Positions 1 to 8,981 are shown, counted from the stretch's first letter. The stretch: 64,000 nucleotides of DNA from Parvularcula lutaonensis (GCF_014651915.1 NZ_BMXU01000002.1:315507-379506), one strand, 5' to 3'. The notes: generated from the sequence alone by a model not told the origin. Numbers and translations: made by a program.

Positions 1-400
1 TTCGGCCCAGGAAATCCTCGAGCGTGCGGTCTTCTCCGACCAGAACCTCCGCGCTTTCTCGAACGACTCCGGCTTCCGCGCCGTTGCTCGCCAGATCGAA
101 GTCGCTGACCCGGCCGTCGGTAACGTCCAAGCTGGCTTCGTCGTCGCCGACACCCTGATCAGCCGCGTCAACATCTCGGCCACGATCGTTGGTGTCTTCG
201 AATCGACCCTCAGCTCGCGTCAGGACTTCCTCAGCGACCTGACCGACAGCCTTGAGCTCGGCGTTGCTGCCCTGACGGAAGCCGACCTGACGGAAGAATC
301 GAGCCGTCTGCAGTCGTTCCAGGTGCAAGAGCAGCTGGCGACCCAGGCTCTCTCGATCGCCAACCAGCGTCCGCAGACGCTCCTCTCGCTCTTCCGTTAA
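1..400 (+). CDS. Flagellin, C-terminal part only (gene enters from the left edge)
   Basis: Reading in frame from base 2 gives 132 residues of a flagellin carboxy-terminal region ending in LLSLFR and a TAA stop at 398-400. Bases 2-54 and 272-403 are identical to 1530-1582 and 1800-1931 in the next gene, so the two genes are tandem paralogues. The segment carries the conserved C-terminal flagellin helix (Flagellin_C) that packs in the filament core. Substitutions against the second copy cluster in the stretch before the last 43 codons. The start and middle domain lie outside the window. A strong terminator follows at 429-458, so this copy is probably its own transcript. Confidence 0.93.
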   Translation, partial: SAQEILERAVFSDQNLRAFSNDSGFRAVARQIEVADPAVGNVQAGFVVADTLISRVNISATIVGVFESTLSSRQDFLSDLTDSLELGVAALTEADLTEESSRLQSFQVQEQLATQALSIANQRPQTLLSLFR

Positions 401-428
401 TCGTCAGGGAATTCTCCCAGATGATGGA

Positions 429-458
429 GGCCCCGGGGTTCTTCCCCGGGGCCTTTTT
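429..458 (+). terminator. Rho-independent terminator after first flagellin
   Basis: A perfect 10-bp inverted repeat (429-438 and 444-453) with a 5-nt loop is followed directly by TTTTT. It sits 29 nt after the flagellin stop. Confidence 0.92.
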
Positions 459-623
459 CGTTTTCAACGTGGTTAATCCGCCCGCGGAAAATCGAACTGT
501 GGTTTCACCCGCGCTTAATCTCACTTCTCTACAGATGTCGGTGCACGCGGTTCGTGAGGGACCGCACTGCTTTCGGCGTCAGAAGGCGCTCCTGTCTAAC
601 TTGAGAACCCAAGGAGCCCAATC

Positions 624-1928
624 ATGGCATCACTGCTGACCAACGCGTCTGCGCAAACCGCACTTCGCACCCTTCGCACGGTTCAGTCGAACCTTCAGGA
701 AACCCAGGACCGCATCTCGACCGGCCTGAAAGTGCGTTCGCCGAAAGAAAACCCGGCGTTCTTCCTCGTCGCCCAGACCGTTAAAGGCGACGTCGCCGTT
801 CTCGACGGCCTGAAAGACAACCTCACGGTTGGCGTCAACACGGCGAAAACCGCTTCGGCTGGCCTCAACGGCATCACCGAAGACATCAACCAGATCCAGT
901 CGGCGCTCACCACCGCCCAGACCGGTACCGCGCTGAACGAAGTTCAGTTCGCCATCGGCCAGGTCGTCGAGCAGATCGAAGGCCAGATCGACGCCACGTC
1001 GTTCAACGGTGTGAACCTGCTCGCAGGCACCGACACCACCACGATCACCACGACGATCACCCGCGACAACGGCTCGTTCGAGCTGTCGACGTTCACCCTG
1101 CAGGGCCAGAACCTCGACTCCATCGAGCTCGCTGGTGTTGCCCAGGGCGCCTACACCGCTGCCCAGGCCCAGACCCAGTTCGACAGCCTCTATGCGGCTT
1201 TCAACTCGGGCTTCGCTGACCGTCTCGACGTCAATGGCGACGGCGCTGTTGACCTTGCTGGTCAGACCGACTCCATCCTGACCGCTGAAGGCGGTACGGA
1301 AGCGGCCAACGAATTCACCTTCTACGGCACGCAGGACGACATCGACTTCCTGGCTTCGGTCGGCATCACCGCCACCAACCTCGGCAAGATCGGTTCGGAC
1401 ACCTCGCAGGACGTCATCCAGATCGCCGACATCACGGCGGCTCCGGGTGCTGGCGCCCCGCTCGACTACGAAGCTTCGCAAGCTGAGTACGGCACGGGTA
1501 CGGTCACCGCTGGCGGTATCGCGTTCGGCTCGGCCCAGGAAATCCTCGAGCGTGCGGTCTTCTCCGACCAGAACCTCCGCGCCTTCGCTGACGACTCCGG
1601 CTTCCGCGCCGTTGCTCGCCAGATCGAAGTCGCTGACCCGGCCACTGGCAACGTCCAGGCCGGTTTTGTGGTTGCTGACTCGCTCATCAGCCGCGTCAAC
1701 ATCGCCTCGACCGTCGTGGGTGTCTTCGAATCGACCCTCGACAGCCGCCAAAACTTCCTCAGCGACCTGACGGACAGCCTCGAGCTGGGTGTCGCAGCGC
1801 TGACGGAAGCCGACCTGACGGAAGAATCGAGCCGTCTGCAGTCGTTCCAGGTGCAAGAGCAGCTGGCGACCCAGGCTCTCTCGATCGCCAACCAGCGTCC
1901 GCAGACGCTCCTCTCGCTCTTCCGTTAA
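624..1928 (+). CDS. Flagellin with enlarged variable domain
   Basis: Structural subunit of the flagellar filament, exported by the flagellar type III system. The 434-residue protein has the Flagellin_N region (about 1-140) and the Flagellin_C region (about 345-434) expected of the family. The middle is longer than in short alphaproteobacterial flagellins of about 270-280 aa. Residues 202-210 read DVNGDGAVD, which matches the spacing of an EF-hand/dockerin calcium loop (D202, N204, D206, D210). The ATG at 624 is preceded by AAGGAG at 611-616. An 11-bp hairpin at 1945-1971 follows the stop, and flaF and flbT come next. Both genes are known post-transcriptional regulators of flagellin synthesis in Caulobacter. 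Identity to the upstream copy over 132 nt at the 3' end suggests recent duplication or gene conversion. Confidence 0.95.
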   Translation: MASLLTNASAQTALRTLRTVQSNLQETQDRISTGLKVRSPKENPAFFLVAQTVKGDVAVLDGLKDNLTVGVNTAKTASAGLNGITEDINQIQSALTTAQTGTALNEVQFAIGQVVEQIEGQIDATSFNGVNLLAGTDTTTITTTITRDNGSFELSTFTLQGQNLDSIELAGVAQGAYTAAQAQTQFDSLYAAFNSGFADRLDVNGDGAVDLAGQTDSILTAEGGTEAANEFTFYGTQDDIDFLASVGITATNLGKIGSDTSQDVIQIADITAAPGAGAPLDYEASQAEYGTGTVTAGGIAFGSAQEILERAVFSDQNLRAFADDSGFRAVARQIEVADPATGNVQAGFVVADSLISRVNIASTVVGVFESTLDSRQNFLSDLTDSLELGVAALTEADLTEESSRLQSFQVQEQLATQALSIANQRPQTLLSLFR

Positions 1929-1944
1929 TCGGTAGACTGACTTC

Positions 1945-1971
1945 GATGCCCGGGGGTCTTCCCCGGGCATC
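1945..1971 (+). terminator. Hairpin after second flagellin
   Basis: A perfect 11-bp inverted repeat (1945-1955 with 1961-1971) and a 5-nt loop lie 16 nt after the flagellin stop. There is no T-run, so it may stabilise the flagellin mRNA 3' end or attenuate read-through into flaF rather than fully terminate. Confidence 0.65.
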
Positions 1972-2019
1972 ACCCCATCTTCGGTAGAAGCCAAGATTAT
2001 AAGGACGAGAACAGTTCAG

Positions 2020-2472
2020 ATGTACGGCAGGGCACGGGCGAAACAGGCCTACAAACAGACCATCACCGAGACCGAGGAACCGCGCGAGATCGAGCGCAAG
2101 GTCTTCCTCCAAGTGACCGGCGAGCTGGAACGCGCCTCTCGGGAAGACAAGTTCCCCCTCTCCACGGCAGCACTCGACGCACTCAGCAGGAACCAGAAGC
2201 TCTGGGGCGAGCTGATGTTCGACTGCGCCTACAAGGACAATCCGCTTCCCGCGCAGCTCAAGGCCGGGATCATTTCCCTGGCTCTCTTTGTCGACCGCCA
2301 CACCCCCGAGGTGATCTCCGGTCAGAAAACGATCGAGCCACTTCTCGAAATCAACCGCAACATCATCCGGGGCCTCGCGGGCCAGCAGCCGGAACAGAAA
2401 ACCGAGGCCGCCGCTCCGGCTGCCGACCAAGCTGCCGAACCCGAGCAGCCACAACAGCAAGCAGCGGGATAA
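2020..2472 (+). CDS. flaF: Flagellar biosynthesis regulator FlaF
   Basis: FlaF-family cytosolic protein of 150 aa. In Caulobacter FlaF works with FlbT to couple flagellin translation and secretion to filament assembly. The family core covers about residues 1-120, with the typical start of a YGRA...AY segment and a LWGELMFD segment in the middle. The last 30 residues are a low-complexity Ala/Glu/Gln/Pro tail that is not part of the core. It lies directly downstream of the flagellin gene and 5 nt before flbT, the usual order. The ATG at 2020 is preceded by an AAGGACGAGA stretch. Confidence 0.93.
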   Translation: MYGRARAKQAYKQTITETEEPREIERKVFLQVTGELERASREDKFPLSTAALDALSRNQKLWGELMFDCAYKDNPLPAQLKAGIISLALFVDRHTPEVISGQKTIEPLLEINRNIIRGLAGQQPEQKTEAAAPAADQAAEPEQPQQQAAG

Positions 2473-2477
2473 CAGCG

Positions 2478-2960
2478 ATGGGCCTTCGACTTCGCCTGCG
2501 TCCACATGAGCGGATCATCGTCAATGGTTGCGTACTGACCAATGGTGACCGCAGGAACACGATCACCGTCTCGAGCTTCGGCCAGGTCCTTCGCGGCAAA
2601 TACGTGCTGCAGCCTGAAGACGCCAAGACGCCGATCCGCCGACTCTATTTCGCGATCCAGATGCTCCTGATCTCGGGCTGCGACGACCAGATGCTCCGCC
2701 ATGCGTCCAAGCTCGGCGCGTTCGTCTTCACCCATATGGAAAGCGACGACGAACGCGCGTCGCTCCTCCAAGCGATGGACATGGTCCACCTGCGCGACTT
2801 CTACAAAGCACTCGTGAAGCTGCACCCGCTTCTGGAGCTCACGCCCGCGGAAGCCGCGAACGAACGTGACGTTCCCAAGGAACTGGAGGCGGAAAACCGC
2901 GCCTTCCACGCCGCAGCTCAGGAACGCCTGGGCGGAAAGAGTCTCGAAGCGGCCCACTGA
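2478..2960 (+). CDS. flbT: Flagellin mRNA regulator FlbT
   Basis: FlbT-family protein of 160 aa. In Caulobacter FlbT binds the flagellin mRNA 5' leader and promotes its decay when assembly stalls. The N-terminus (LRLRPHERIIVNG) and the YFAIQMLLI segment are characteristic. The gene starts 5 nt after flaF and is almost certainly co-transcribed with it. The last 30 residues are Ala/Glu-rich and variable. Confidence 0.94.
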   Translation: MGLRLRLRPHERIIVNGCVLTNGDRRNTITVSSFGQVLRGKYVLQPEDAKTPIRRLYFAIQMLLISGCDDQMLRHASKLGAFVFTHMESDDERASLLQAMDMVHLRDFYKALVKLHPLLELTPAEAANERDVPKELEAENRAFHAAAQERLGGKSLEAAH

Positions 2961-2988
2961 ACGAGCCCCCGCGATAGGAACCTGAACC

Positions 2989-3786
2989 ATGGTCTCGACC
3001 TACACGAACTATCTCAGTGTCGAAAAAACCTTCGATCGCCGCGTCGAGGCAATCGAGAAGGATCCTGTCGTTGCGCGCGAGTCCCAGTATTTCCGCGAGA
3101 ATATCGGCAAGATTTCCACGGCCGAGGAGTTCGTCAATGATGACCGCCTCTACCGCTTTGCACTGACGGCCTTCGACCTCGAGAGCCAGATCTTTGCCCG
3201 CGCCCTCGTCAAGAAGGTGCTGGAAGAAGGTGTCGAGGATCCCAAGGCCCTGTCGAACCAGCTCGTCGATCGCAAGTGGAACAACTTCGCCCGCGCCTTT
3301 GCCTTTGCCGAGGTGGGCGACTTCAACGTGAAGAATCCGGAATTCGTCGAGGGCGTCATCGACAAGTATGAGCGCGTGCAGCTCGAAGAGCGCCTTGGCG
3401 AGGAAAACATCGCCGTGCGCCTCGCCGTTTACGGCGAGCGCAAGCTACCGGGCGTGTCCAACTGGTTCTCCGTCCTCGGGGACAAGGCCCTGCGGGAGGT
3501 GGTGTTCACTGCCCTTGGCCTGCCTGATGCGGTGGCGACCCAGAACCCGGATCGTCTGAAGATCCTCCTCGAAGACCGCTTCGACATCGAGGACTTCAAG
3601 GACCCGGCCAAGCTCGATAAGTTCCTGCAGCGCTTTGCCCTGCAATACGATATCAAGAACGGCACGTCGGGCCCGGTGTCCAACACCCTCGCCCTGTTCG
3701 GTATCTTCGGTGATGGCGGCGGCGGTGGCGGCAACGGCATCATTGGCATCGATCCCTCGACGCTCAGCGCCCGGAACCTGTTCTAG
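2989..3786 (+). CDS. DUF1217 flagellar-cluster protein
   Basis: The 265-aa protein matches the DUF1217 family, which in alphaproteobacteria sits in flagellar gene clusters and is often annotated as a flagellar basal-body protein of unknown role. It has the family signature of repeated helical segments with a YLSVEKTFDRRV-like start. A Gly-rich loop of GDGGGGGGNG type lies near the C-terminus (about 240-250). It is 28 nt downstream of flbT. Its TAG stop shares the tetranucleotide CTAG at 3783-3786 with the convergent ASCH gene. The molecular function is not known. Confidence 0.85.
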   Translation: MVSTYTNYLSVEKTFDRRVEAIEKDPVVARESQYFRENIGKISTAEEFVNDDRLYRFALTAFDLESQIFARALVKKVLEEGVEDPKALSNQLVDRKWNNFARAFAFAEVGDFNVKNPEFVEGVIDKYERVQLEERLGEENIAVRLAVYGERKLPGVSNWFSVLGDKALREVVFTALGLPDAVATQNPDRLKILLEDRFDIEDFKDPAKLDKFLQRFALQYDIKNGTSGPVSNTLALFGIFGDGGGGGGNGIIGIDPSTLSARNLF

Positions 3787-4241
3787 GCTTTCAGAACCAC
3801 TTCGAAACGCTCGCAGGCGATTTCCAGATCGCCCGAGAAGCTGTGCTCCGAGCCTTCCAGCACGCGGCGGTAGTAGGCCTCGTGTGCCTCGCGCCACCAT
3901 GAGAGTGTCAGGTCGCCCTCGCCTTCTTCGCGAGCGAACGTCTCGTCCACATCGTCAAAGCGGCGGATCTGCACCGACCGCGTGCGGATCACGCATTGCG
4001 CCTCCCCTGCCCAGTCCGTGACCACCGCGAGGTCGCCCGGCTTCGGAACAGGATCCCCTGTGATGGCAAGCTCGGCGAGAGAACAGGCTGTGGCGCGTTT
4101 GCGCCCCTCGACCACCAGGCGCGCGCAGATATCAGCGTCCTTTTCGTTGTCACAGAAATGGAGAACGGCCGGAGGCTCGCCCGGCGCAGCAGGGTCTTTT
4201 GATCTGTAGACGGCCCAAAGGGCACGGACGCTGTCATTCAT
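3783..4241 (-). CDS. ASCH-domain protein
   Basis: The 152-aa protein resembles the ASCH / DUF437 family: an RKRATA segment, the GDLAVVTDW core strand, and the WWREAHEAYYRR helix. ASCH folds are related to the PUA RNA-binding fold. Some members are nucleases or N4-acetylcytidine amidohydrolases, so an RNA- or nucleoside-related role is inferred. The ATG at 4241 was chosen because residues upstream of it in the same frame look non-coding. It is convergent with the DUF1217 gene, and the stops overlap in CTAG. The link to flagella is probably only positional. Confidence 0.75.
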   Translation of the reverse strand: MNDSVRALWAVYRSKDPAAPGEPPAVLHFCDNEKDADICARLVVEGRKRATACSLAELAITGDPVPKPGDLAVVTDWAGEAQCVIRTRSVQIRRFDDVDETFAREEGEGDLTLSWWREAHEAYYRRVLEGSEHSFSGDLEIACERFEVVLKA

Positions 4242-4481
4242 GACCCTGATATCGCTGCAGAAACTGTGATGTGCAAACGCGAAGAGCAATTCTTGTGATT
4301 TAGTCCGCAAGCTCCAGGCATCTTTCGCAGGCGCGGAATTCCGCGCACGGATGGCTGAAACCTCTGCGACCTCGAAGCGGTTTCGACTCCGAAAGCATGC
4401 TGCGGCGCAAGAGCCTTGTCGCAATGGCTGCGTGCCGCACTCTTCCTGCAACAACAATGAAGTCGGGAGGCAAACTCAGTC

Positions 4482-6548
4482 ATGGGATTGACGAAAAGGA
4501 GACTCCGCGGGGCTCTTCTCGCGGGCGCTGCGCTTGCTGCGACCTGCACGGGCGCCCAAGCGCAACAGGTCTACAGCTTCGGCGACAGCCTGTCGGACAC
4601 GGGTAACGTCAACAATCTCACGCTCGGGATTGCTGCAGGCGGGGACTATTTCGACGGCCGGTTCTCCAATGGCTATCTGTGGACCGACTATCTTTCCTGG
4701 CGCTCGACAGGGGAGCTGCAGAGGCTCAATGCCGGTCTCATCGGGCCGTACTTCACGAGGACGTCGAAGCCCTACAACTTCGCCCATGGCGGTGCGCTGT
4801 CAGGGCGTCCAAGCAGCGATGTCGATACCGGGCTTCTTTCAGGCCTCGGCTTCCTGTCGAACTTCGCGGCCTTCCGCGTCGTCGATCAGGCGAAACACTT
4901 CCGGGACCAGAGCTTCTTTGGACGGACATTCCGGTCAAGCCGCTATGACTACGCCACAATATCCGCAGGCGGAAACGACTATTTCGCTGGCGAAACAGAC
5001 TTCACGCGGGTCGTGAACAACATCTTCCAAGCGATCGACTACATAGACGATGGCGGGATCAGGTATTTCTTCCTGCTCGACGTTCCGAATGTCGGCGACA
5101 CGCCCGCGAACATCCTCACCAGCGACCGCTTCGCGCTCAACGCTCTGTCCCAGGCACATAACAGCCTGCTTCGCGACCGCGCCCTCTCCTACGAAGCCGC
5201 TAATCCTGGGAGCATCCTTGCGGTGGTGCCTGCGGCGCGGCTCTTCGAGCTTGTGCGGCAGGACGCGCTCTTCAATGGCGGCGGTGTTTACGGCTTCACC
5301 AATGTCCAGCCGGGGGCGGGAACGACAGGCAACTGCCTCGGCGACGGGCTGAAGCTTTCGGCCTGTCCGCGCGGATACCTCTTCTACGACGATATCCACC
5401 CGACCTCGCCGGCCCATGCCATCGTCGCGGATCTCGCCATCGCCACTTTCAACGCCAAGCTCTACGGCTATGCCGAGCCTCTCGCCCGCTCCGCCTCGTC
5501 AAAACAGGTGAGCACCACGTCGAGCCGGGTTGTCACGAGCCGCGTGCAGGCGCTGAAGCTCGGCCTCACAGGATCGGGCCAGCTAATCGATCCCTTCCAG
5601 TCGGCGAGCTTCGCTGGCCAGAATGGCGGGCTTGGCTTCCAGACCCTTCCGGGGGTCGAGCTCGGCGCGAGCAAGCTGTCAGTCTTCAGCTTCTCCGAAG
5701 GCTCATGGAGCGATCTCCTCGCCGCAGGCAGGCAGCTCGATGCCGCCCGGCAGATGGTGCCGAGAAGCCTGAGCCTCGCACCGGGCGAGGCGATTTTCAC
5801 CATGGGTGCTGACTATCTCGTTGGCGAAACCATGGCGATGGGCGCTGCGATGACCCGCGGCAGCTTCAGCCGCCAGCGGCTGACCACGGACAGTTATGAC
5901 GAAACCCAGTCGCTGACCCTCTATGGCACGATGTTCCATGGCCCGATGACCTACACCCTGTCGGCAACGAACACCGTCACGGACCAGGAAAGCCGTCGCC
6001 AGACAGGTTTCGTCTACCAGCCAGTGGTGACGAGCAGCAGCCGTTCGTCCATGCGTGAAGTTGTCGTCGAGGCCGACTACACCAAGGCCTTCGGCCCGGT
6101 GGAACTCCACGGCATCGCCCGCGTCGCGAGCACGGAGCTTGACCTTGAAGCCTTCGACGAAAGCGGTAGCCAGGGGCTGCTTGACCGATCGGTCGGTGAC
6201 CGGACGATCCAGGGCTTCTCCGCATATGCGGGCATCAGGGCCGAAACCGCGCTTCCCGAGAAGCTGGGCCTCGGCCGCTTCACGCTCGAAGCAGGCCCGG
6301 TTGCGGGCACGAGTGATGAGCTCGGCTATGCCTCTGTTGTCGGTGACGCGCTTCTCTTTGGCGTCGTTCCGGACGCGGTCAATCTGCGCAATCCGTTCGG
6401 CAACGCGGAGCGGATGGGCGTCTTCGGCTCGGCAAGCCTCGAACTGATGACCAGCGAGACCATGACCTTCGCAGCCCGTGCGGCAGCGGTCGATACCGCC
6501 GCCCGTACGGATCACGTGGTCGAGGTCAACCTGGCCTGGCGGTTCTGA
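4482..6548 (+). CDS. GDSL/SGNH esterase autotransporter
   Basis: Outer-membrane autotransporter of 688 aa. A signal peptide covers about residues 1-28 (ends AQAQ). The SGNH hydrolase passenger begins with FGDSLSDTGN (nucleophile Ser), then GGND (block III) and DDIHPT (catalytic Asp/His pair), spanning about 29-330. The C-terminal third (about 400-688) is an autotransporter beta-barrel ending in the aromatic LAWRF terminus needed for outer-membrane insertion. Family members such as EstA and ApeE are surface lipases/esterases. A GGGAGG ribosome-binding site lies at about 4463. The gene stands alone between the ASCH gene and fliI. Confidence 0.92.
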   Translation: MGLTKRRLRGALLAGAALAATCTGAQAQQVYSFGDSLSDTGNVNNLTLGIAAGGDYFDGRFSNGYLWTDYLSWRSTGELQRLNAGLIGPYFTRTSKPYNFAHGGALSGRPSSDVDTGLLSGLGFLSNFAAFRVVDQAKHFRDQSFFGRTFRSSRYDYATISAGGNDYFAGETDFTRVVNNIFQAIDYIDDGGIRYFFLLDVPNVGDTPANILTSDRFALNALSQAHNSLLRDRALSYEAANPGSILAVVPAARLFELVRQDALFNGGGVYGFTNVQPGAGTTGNCLGDGLKLSACPRGYLFYDDIHPTSPAHAIVADLAIATFNAKLYGYAEPLARSASSKQVSTTSSRVVTSRVQALKLGLTGSGQLIDPFQSASFAGQNGGLGFQTLPGVELGASKLSVFSFSEGSWSDLLAAGRQLDAARQMVPRSLSLAPGEAIFTMGADYLVGETMAMGAAMTRGSFSRQRLTTDSYDETQSLTLYGTMFHGPMTYTLSATNTVTDQESRRQTGFVYQPVVTSSSRSSMREVVVEADYTKAFGPVELHGIARVASTELDLEAFDESGSQGLLDRSVGDRTIQGFSAYAGIRAETALPEKLGLGRFTLEAGPVAGTSDELGYASVVGDALLFGVVPDAVNLRNPFGNAERMGVFGSASLELMTSETMTFAARAAAVDTAARTDHVVEVNLAWRF

Positions 6549-6584
6549 GGACCCCTTTCCAAGGACCCCTGGCGTCGGGATGCC

Positions 6585-8039
6585 TTATGGCGTCTCGACG
6601 ATCTCGGCTGGCGGCATTCGCCTGAGCCCGCCACCGACTGGCGCTCCCGCTCCGGCTTCGTCCGGCTGCGGAGCGCCACCCTGCCCGGCGCGGCCACCGC
6701 GCAGCTGCTGGTACAGCCTGTCCATGGCCTCCTTGGCGGGCACGGTTTCGTGGCGATCCTGGCTGCAGAACTTCTCGAGGCCCGGAACCTTCTCTACTGC
6801 AAGGTCCGTTTCGGGGTCGGAACCTTGTTTGTAGAGGCCGATCGAGATGATGTCCCGCTTCTCCTCATAGACCGACATGAGCCGCCGGGCCTCCGCCGCG
6901 ACCTCGGCGTCTGCGGGGTCGGGGTAGCAGTCCGGCGCGAGCCGCGAGACCGATCCGGGCACGTCGATCGCCGGGAAGCGCCCACGCGTCGCGATCGTCC
7001 GTGTCAGCTTCAGGTGCCCGTCAAGGATACCGCGCACGGCATCCGCCACGGGATCTTCATGGTCATCGCCGTCGACCAGCACCGTCGCGGCGAGGGTAAT
7101 GTCACCCTGCTCGCCCATGCCGGGACCGGAGCGCTCGAGCAGGTGCGCCAGCTCTCCGAACACGGAAGGGGGAAAGCCGCGGGCCGAAGGCGGCTCGCCC
7201 ACGGCAAGACCAATCTCCCGCAACGCATGGGCGAAGCGGGTCACCGAATCCATCATGCAGAAGACGTGACGGCCTCGCTTCCTCTGGTCCTCGGCCACGG
7301 CCATGGTGAGGTAAGCCGCCTGGCGCCGCGCGAGCGGGCTTTCGTCCGAGGTCGCCACGATGACGATCGACCGCGCAAGCCCCTCCTCGCCAAGGTCGCG
7401 CTGCAGGAATTCCTGCACCTCGCGCCCCCGCTCACCAATCAGCCCGATGACGTTGACATCGGCGGCGCTCGACCGCGCCAGCATCGAAAGTAGCGTCGAC
7501 TTGCCGACACCCGAGCCGGCGAAGATGCCCATCCGCTGGCCCCGGCAGATCGGGGTAAAAGCGTCGATCGCCTTGACCCCTGTCTCCACCATGTCGCCCA
7601 CCCGGCGGCGGGAGAAGGCGGGCGGCGGCGTGCCCTTGAGGGGCGTTGCAAATGGACCCTCGGGAAGCGGGCCCTTGCCGTCGATCGGTTGGGCCATCGG
7701 ACCGATCACCCGGCCAAGCCAGCCATCGGAAACCCGGATGCGGAACCTCTTCTCGGGAAAAGTCACGCGCGCGCCGGCCGCGACGCCCTCGGTGTCGGCG
7801 AAGCTCATCAGCAGCGAATGGTCCTGCTCGACACCCACGACCTGGCAGTTGAGCGGGCTCATGTTGCGACGCTCCACCGTGCAGAGGTCGCCAGCAGACA
7901 GGACGCCCGAAAGGCCACGGACCTTGAGGACCATTCCGAGGGCGGAAGCAATCTCGCCCTCCCACACAGGACCCGGCAGGCCACGCAGGCGCGAGGCTGC
8001 CTCGTCGATGGCGCGGCTGGCGGCGTTTCTCTCGCTCAT
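6585..8039 (-). CDS. fliI: Flagellar export ATPase FliI
   Basis: Energises the flagellar type III export apparatus together with the proton-motive force. The 484-aa F1-beta-like protein has Walker A GSGVGKST, the GLIGERGREV motif, and the export-ATPase specific stretch after MDSVTRFAHA. The start at 8039 (MSERNAA) is chosen because AGAAGGAGAG lies just upstream, while the longer frame to 8192 overlaps flgB. The C-terminal 30 residues are Gly/Ala-rich and longer than usual (about 440 aa in many homologues). It is divergent from flgB, sharing a 112-bp control region with a CtrA-like site. fliH and fliJ are not beside it. Confidence 0.96.
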   Translation of the reverse strand: MSERNAASRAIDEAASRLRGLPGPVWEGEIASALGMVLKVRGLSGVLSAGDLCTVERRNMSPLNCQVVGVEQDHSLLMSFADTEGVAAGARVTFPEKRFRIRVSDGWLGRVIGPMAQPIDGKGPLPEGPFATPLKGTPPPAFSRRRVGDMVETGVKAIDAFTPICRGQRMGIFAGSGVGKSTLLSMLARSSAADVNVIGLIGERGREVQEFLQRDLGEEGLARSIVIVATSDESPLARRQAAYLTMAVAEDQRKRGRHVFCMMDSVTRFAHALREIGLAVGEPPSARGFPPSVFGELAHLLERSGPGMGEQGDITLAATVLVDGDDHEDPVADAVRGILDGHLKLTRTIATRGRFPAIDVPGSVSRLAPDCYPDPADAEVAAEARRLMSVYEEKRDIISIGLYKQGSDPETDLAVEKVPGLEKFCSQDRHETVPAKEAMDRLYQQLRGGRAGQGGAPQPDEAGAGAPVGGGLRRMPPAEIVETP

Positions 8040-8081
8040 GGGCTCTCCTTCTGAAAGCACGCCCGGTTTGACCCGATCGCT

Positions 8082-8096
8082 TTTATCCGGGTTTAA
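8082..8096. promoter_or_regulatory. CtrA-like box between fliI and flgB
   Basis: TTTA-N7-TTAA, one mismatch from the alphaproteobacterial CtrA consensus TTAA-N7-TTAA, in the divergent fliI/flgB control region. CtrA activates early flagellar genes in Caulobacter. Binding here is inference. Confidence 0.35.
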
Positions 8097-8151
8097 ACGC
8101 CCGCTGATTTCCTGACCGGGAGCGACCCCGCGTGAGGAGAATTCCCGCACC

Positions 8152-8544
8152 ATGATCGACGGTATCAGCCTGTTCCAGACGATGACCCACAAGATGGATT
8201 ATCTTGGCGTGCGTCATACGCTCCTCGCACAGAACGTCGCCAATGCGGACACGCCGGGTTACAAGTCCCAGGACCTCAAGACGTTCTCGCAAGCCCTTCG
8301 CACCGTGAAGCCTGCGGGCATGCTCGCCACCCATGGCAACCACATGGTCGCAAATCTCGGCAACACCACTTTCCGTGAAGATACACGCGTGCAGGGTTGG
8401 GAGGTCGCCCCCTCGGGCAACGAAGTCACGTTGGAAGAGCAGATGATCAAGGCTGCGGACAATGGCCGGGACTACCAGCTCACCACCCAGCTCATGAAGA
8501 AGCACGTCAGCATGCTGAAAGCCGTGCTGTCGACGCGCAGCTAA
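8152..8544 (+). CDS. flgB: Flagellar basal-body rod protein FlgB
   Basis: Proximal rod protein of 130 aa. The N-terminal rod motif is present (LLAQNVANADTPGYKSQD), and the C-terminal helix (YQLTTQLMKKHVSML) is typical of rod/hook proteins, which form the D0 coiled coil. First gene of flgB-flgC-fliE-fliQ. GTGAGGAGAATT upstream provides the ribosome-binding site. Confidence 0.96.
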   Translation: MIDGISLFQTMTHKMDYLGVRHTLLAQNVANADTPGYKSQDLKTFSQALRTVKPAGMLATHGNHMVANLGNTTFREDTRVQGWEVAPSGNEVTLEEQMIKAADNGRDYQLTTQLMKKHVSMLKAVLSTRS

Positions 8545-8556
8545 GGGATCTGACCG

Positions 8557-8970
8557 ATGGACGCCATTTCCGCCACGATGAAGATCGCCGCCTCCGGCCT
8601 TGAAGCGCAGTCCCTGCGTGTCCGGATGGTCTCGGAGAACATCGCCAACGCGAACTCGCTCGGCTCGGCGCCGGGCGCCGATCCTTACCGCCGGAAGACC
8701 ATCGTCTTCGAGCCGACCTTCGACCGCCATCTCGGCGCGGACGTTGTCGGGGTAAAGAAGATCGGCACCGATCCGGGGGACTTCAAGCTCAGCTACGACC
8801 CCAGCCACCCTGCGGCTAATGCGGACGGTTACGTCAAGGTGCCGAACGTCAACCCGCTGATCGAAATGACCGACATGCGCGAGGCGACGCGTTCCTATGA
8901 CGCGAACCTCAACGTGATCGAACAGGCGCGCGGGATGGCCATGGCCACCCTGGCTCTCCTCGAACGCTAA
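8557..8970 (+). CDS. flgC: Flagellar basal-body rod protein FlgC
   Basis: Proximal rod protein of 137 aa with the SENIANANS N-terminal motif, the YVKVPNVNPLIEMTDM segment and a C-terminal helix that define FlgC. The length is normal for the family. It follows flgB by 12 nt and precedes fliE by 11 nt, the conserved order across proteobacteria. Confidence 0.97.
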   Translation: MDAISATMKIAASGLEAQSLRVRMVSENIANANSLGSAPGADPYRRKTIVFEPTFDRHLGADVVGVKKIGTDPGDFKLSYDPSHPAANADGYVKVPNVNPLIEMTDMREATRSYDANLNVIEQARGMAMATLALLER

Positions 8971-8981
8971 GGACACGGACG

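Noticed and set aside
480-620. Sigma-54 or sigma-28 promoter for the second flagellin
   Set aside because: No convincing TGGCNC-N5-TTGC or TAAA-N15-GCCGATAA match was found in the 620-bp upstream DNA, so no promoter is claimed.
630-1994. Long antisense open frame of 454 codons opposite the flagellin gene
   Set aside because: It is a shadow of a highly biased GC-rich coding sequence. It is Arg/Val/Glu-rich without family features, and the plus-strand flagellin is unmistakable.
5703-6515. 270-codon minus-strand frame opposite the autotransporter barrel
   Set aside because: Opposite a clear beta-barrel gene, with no start signal and no recognisable family.
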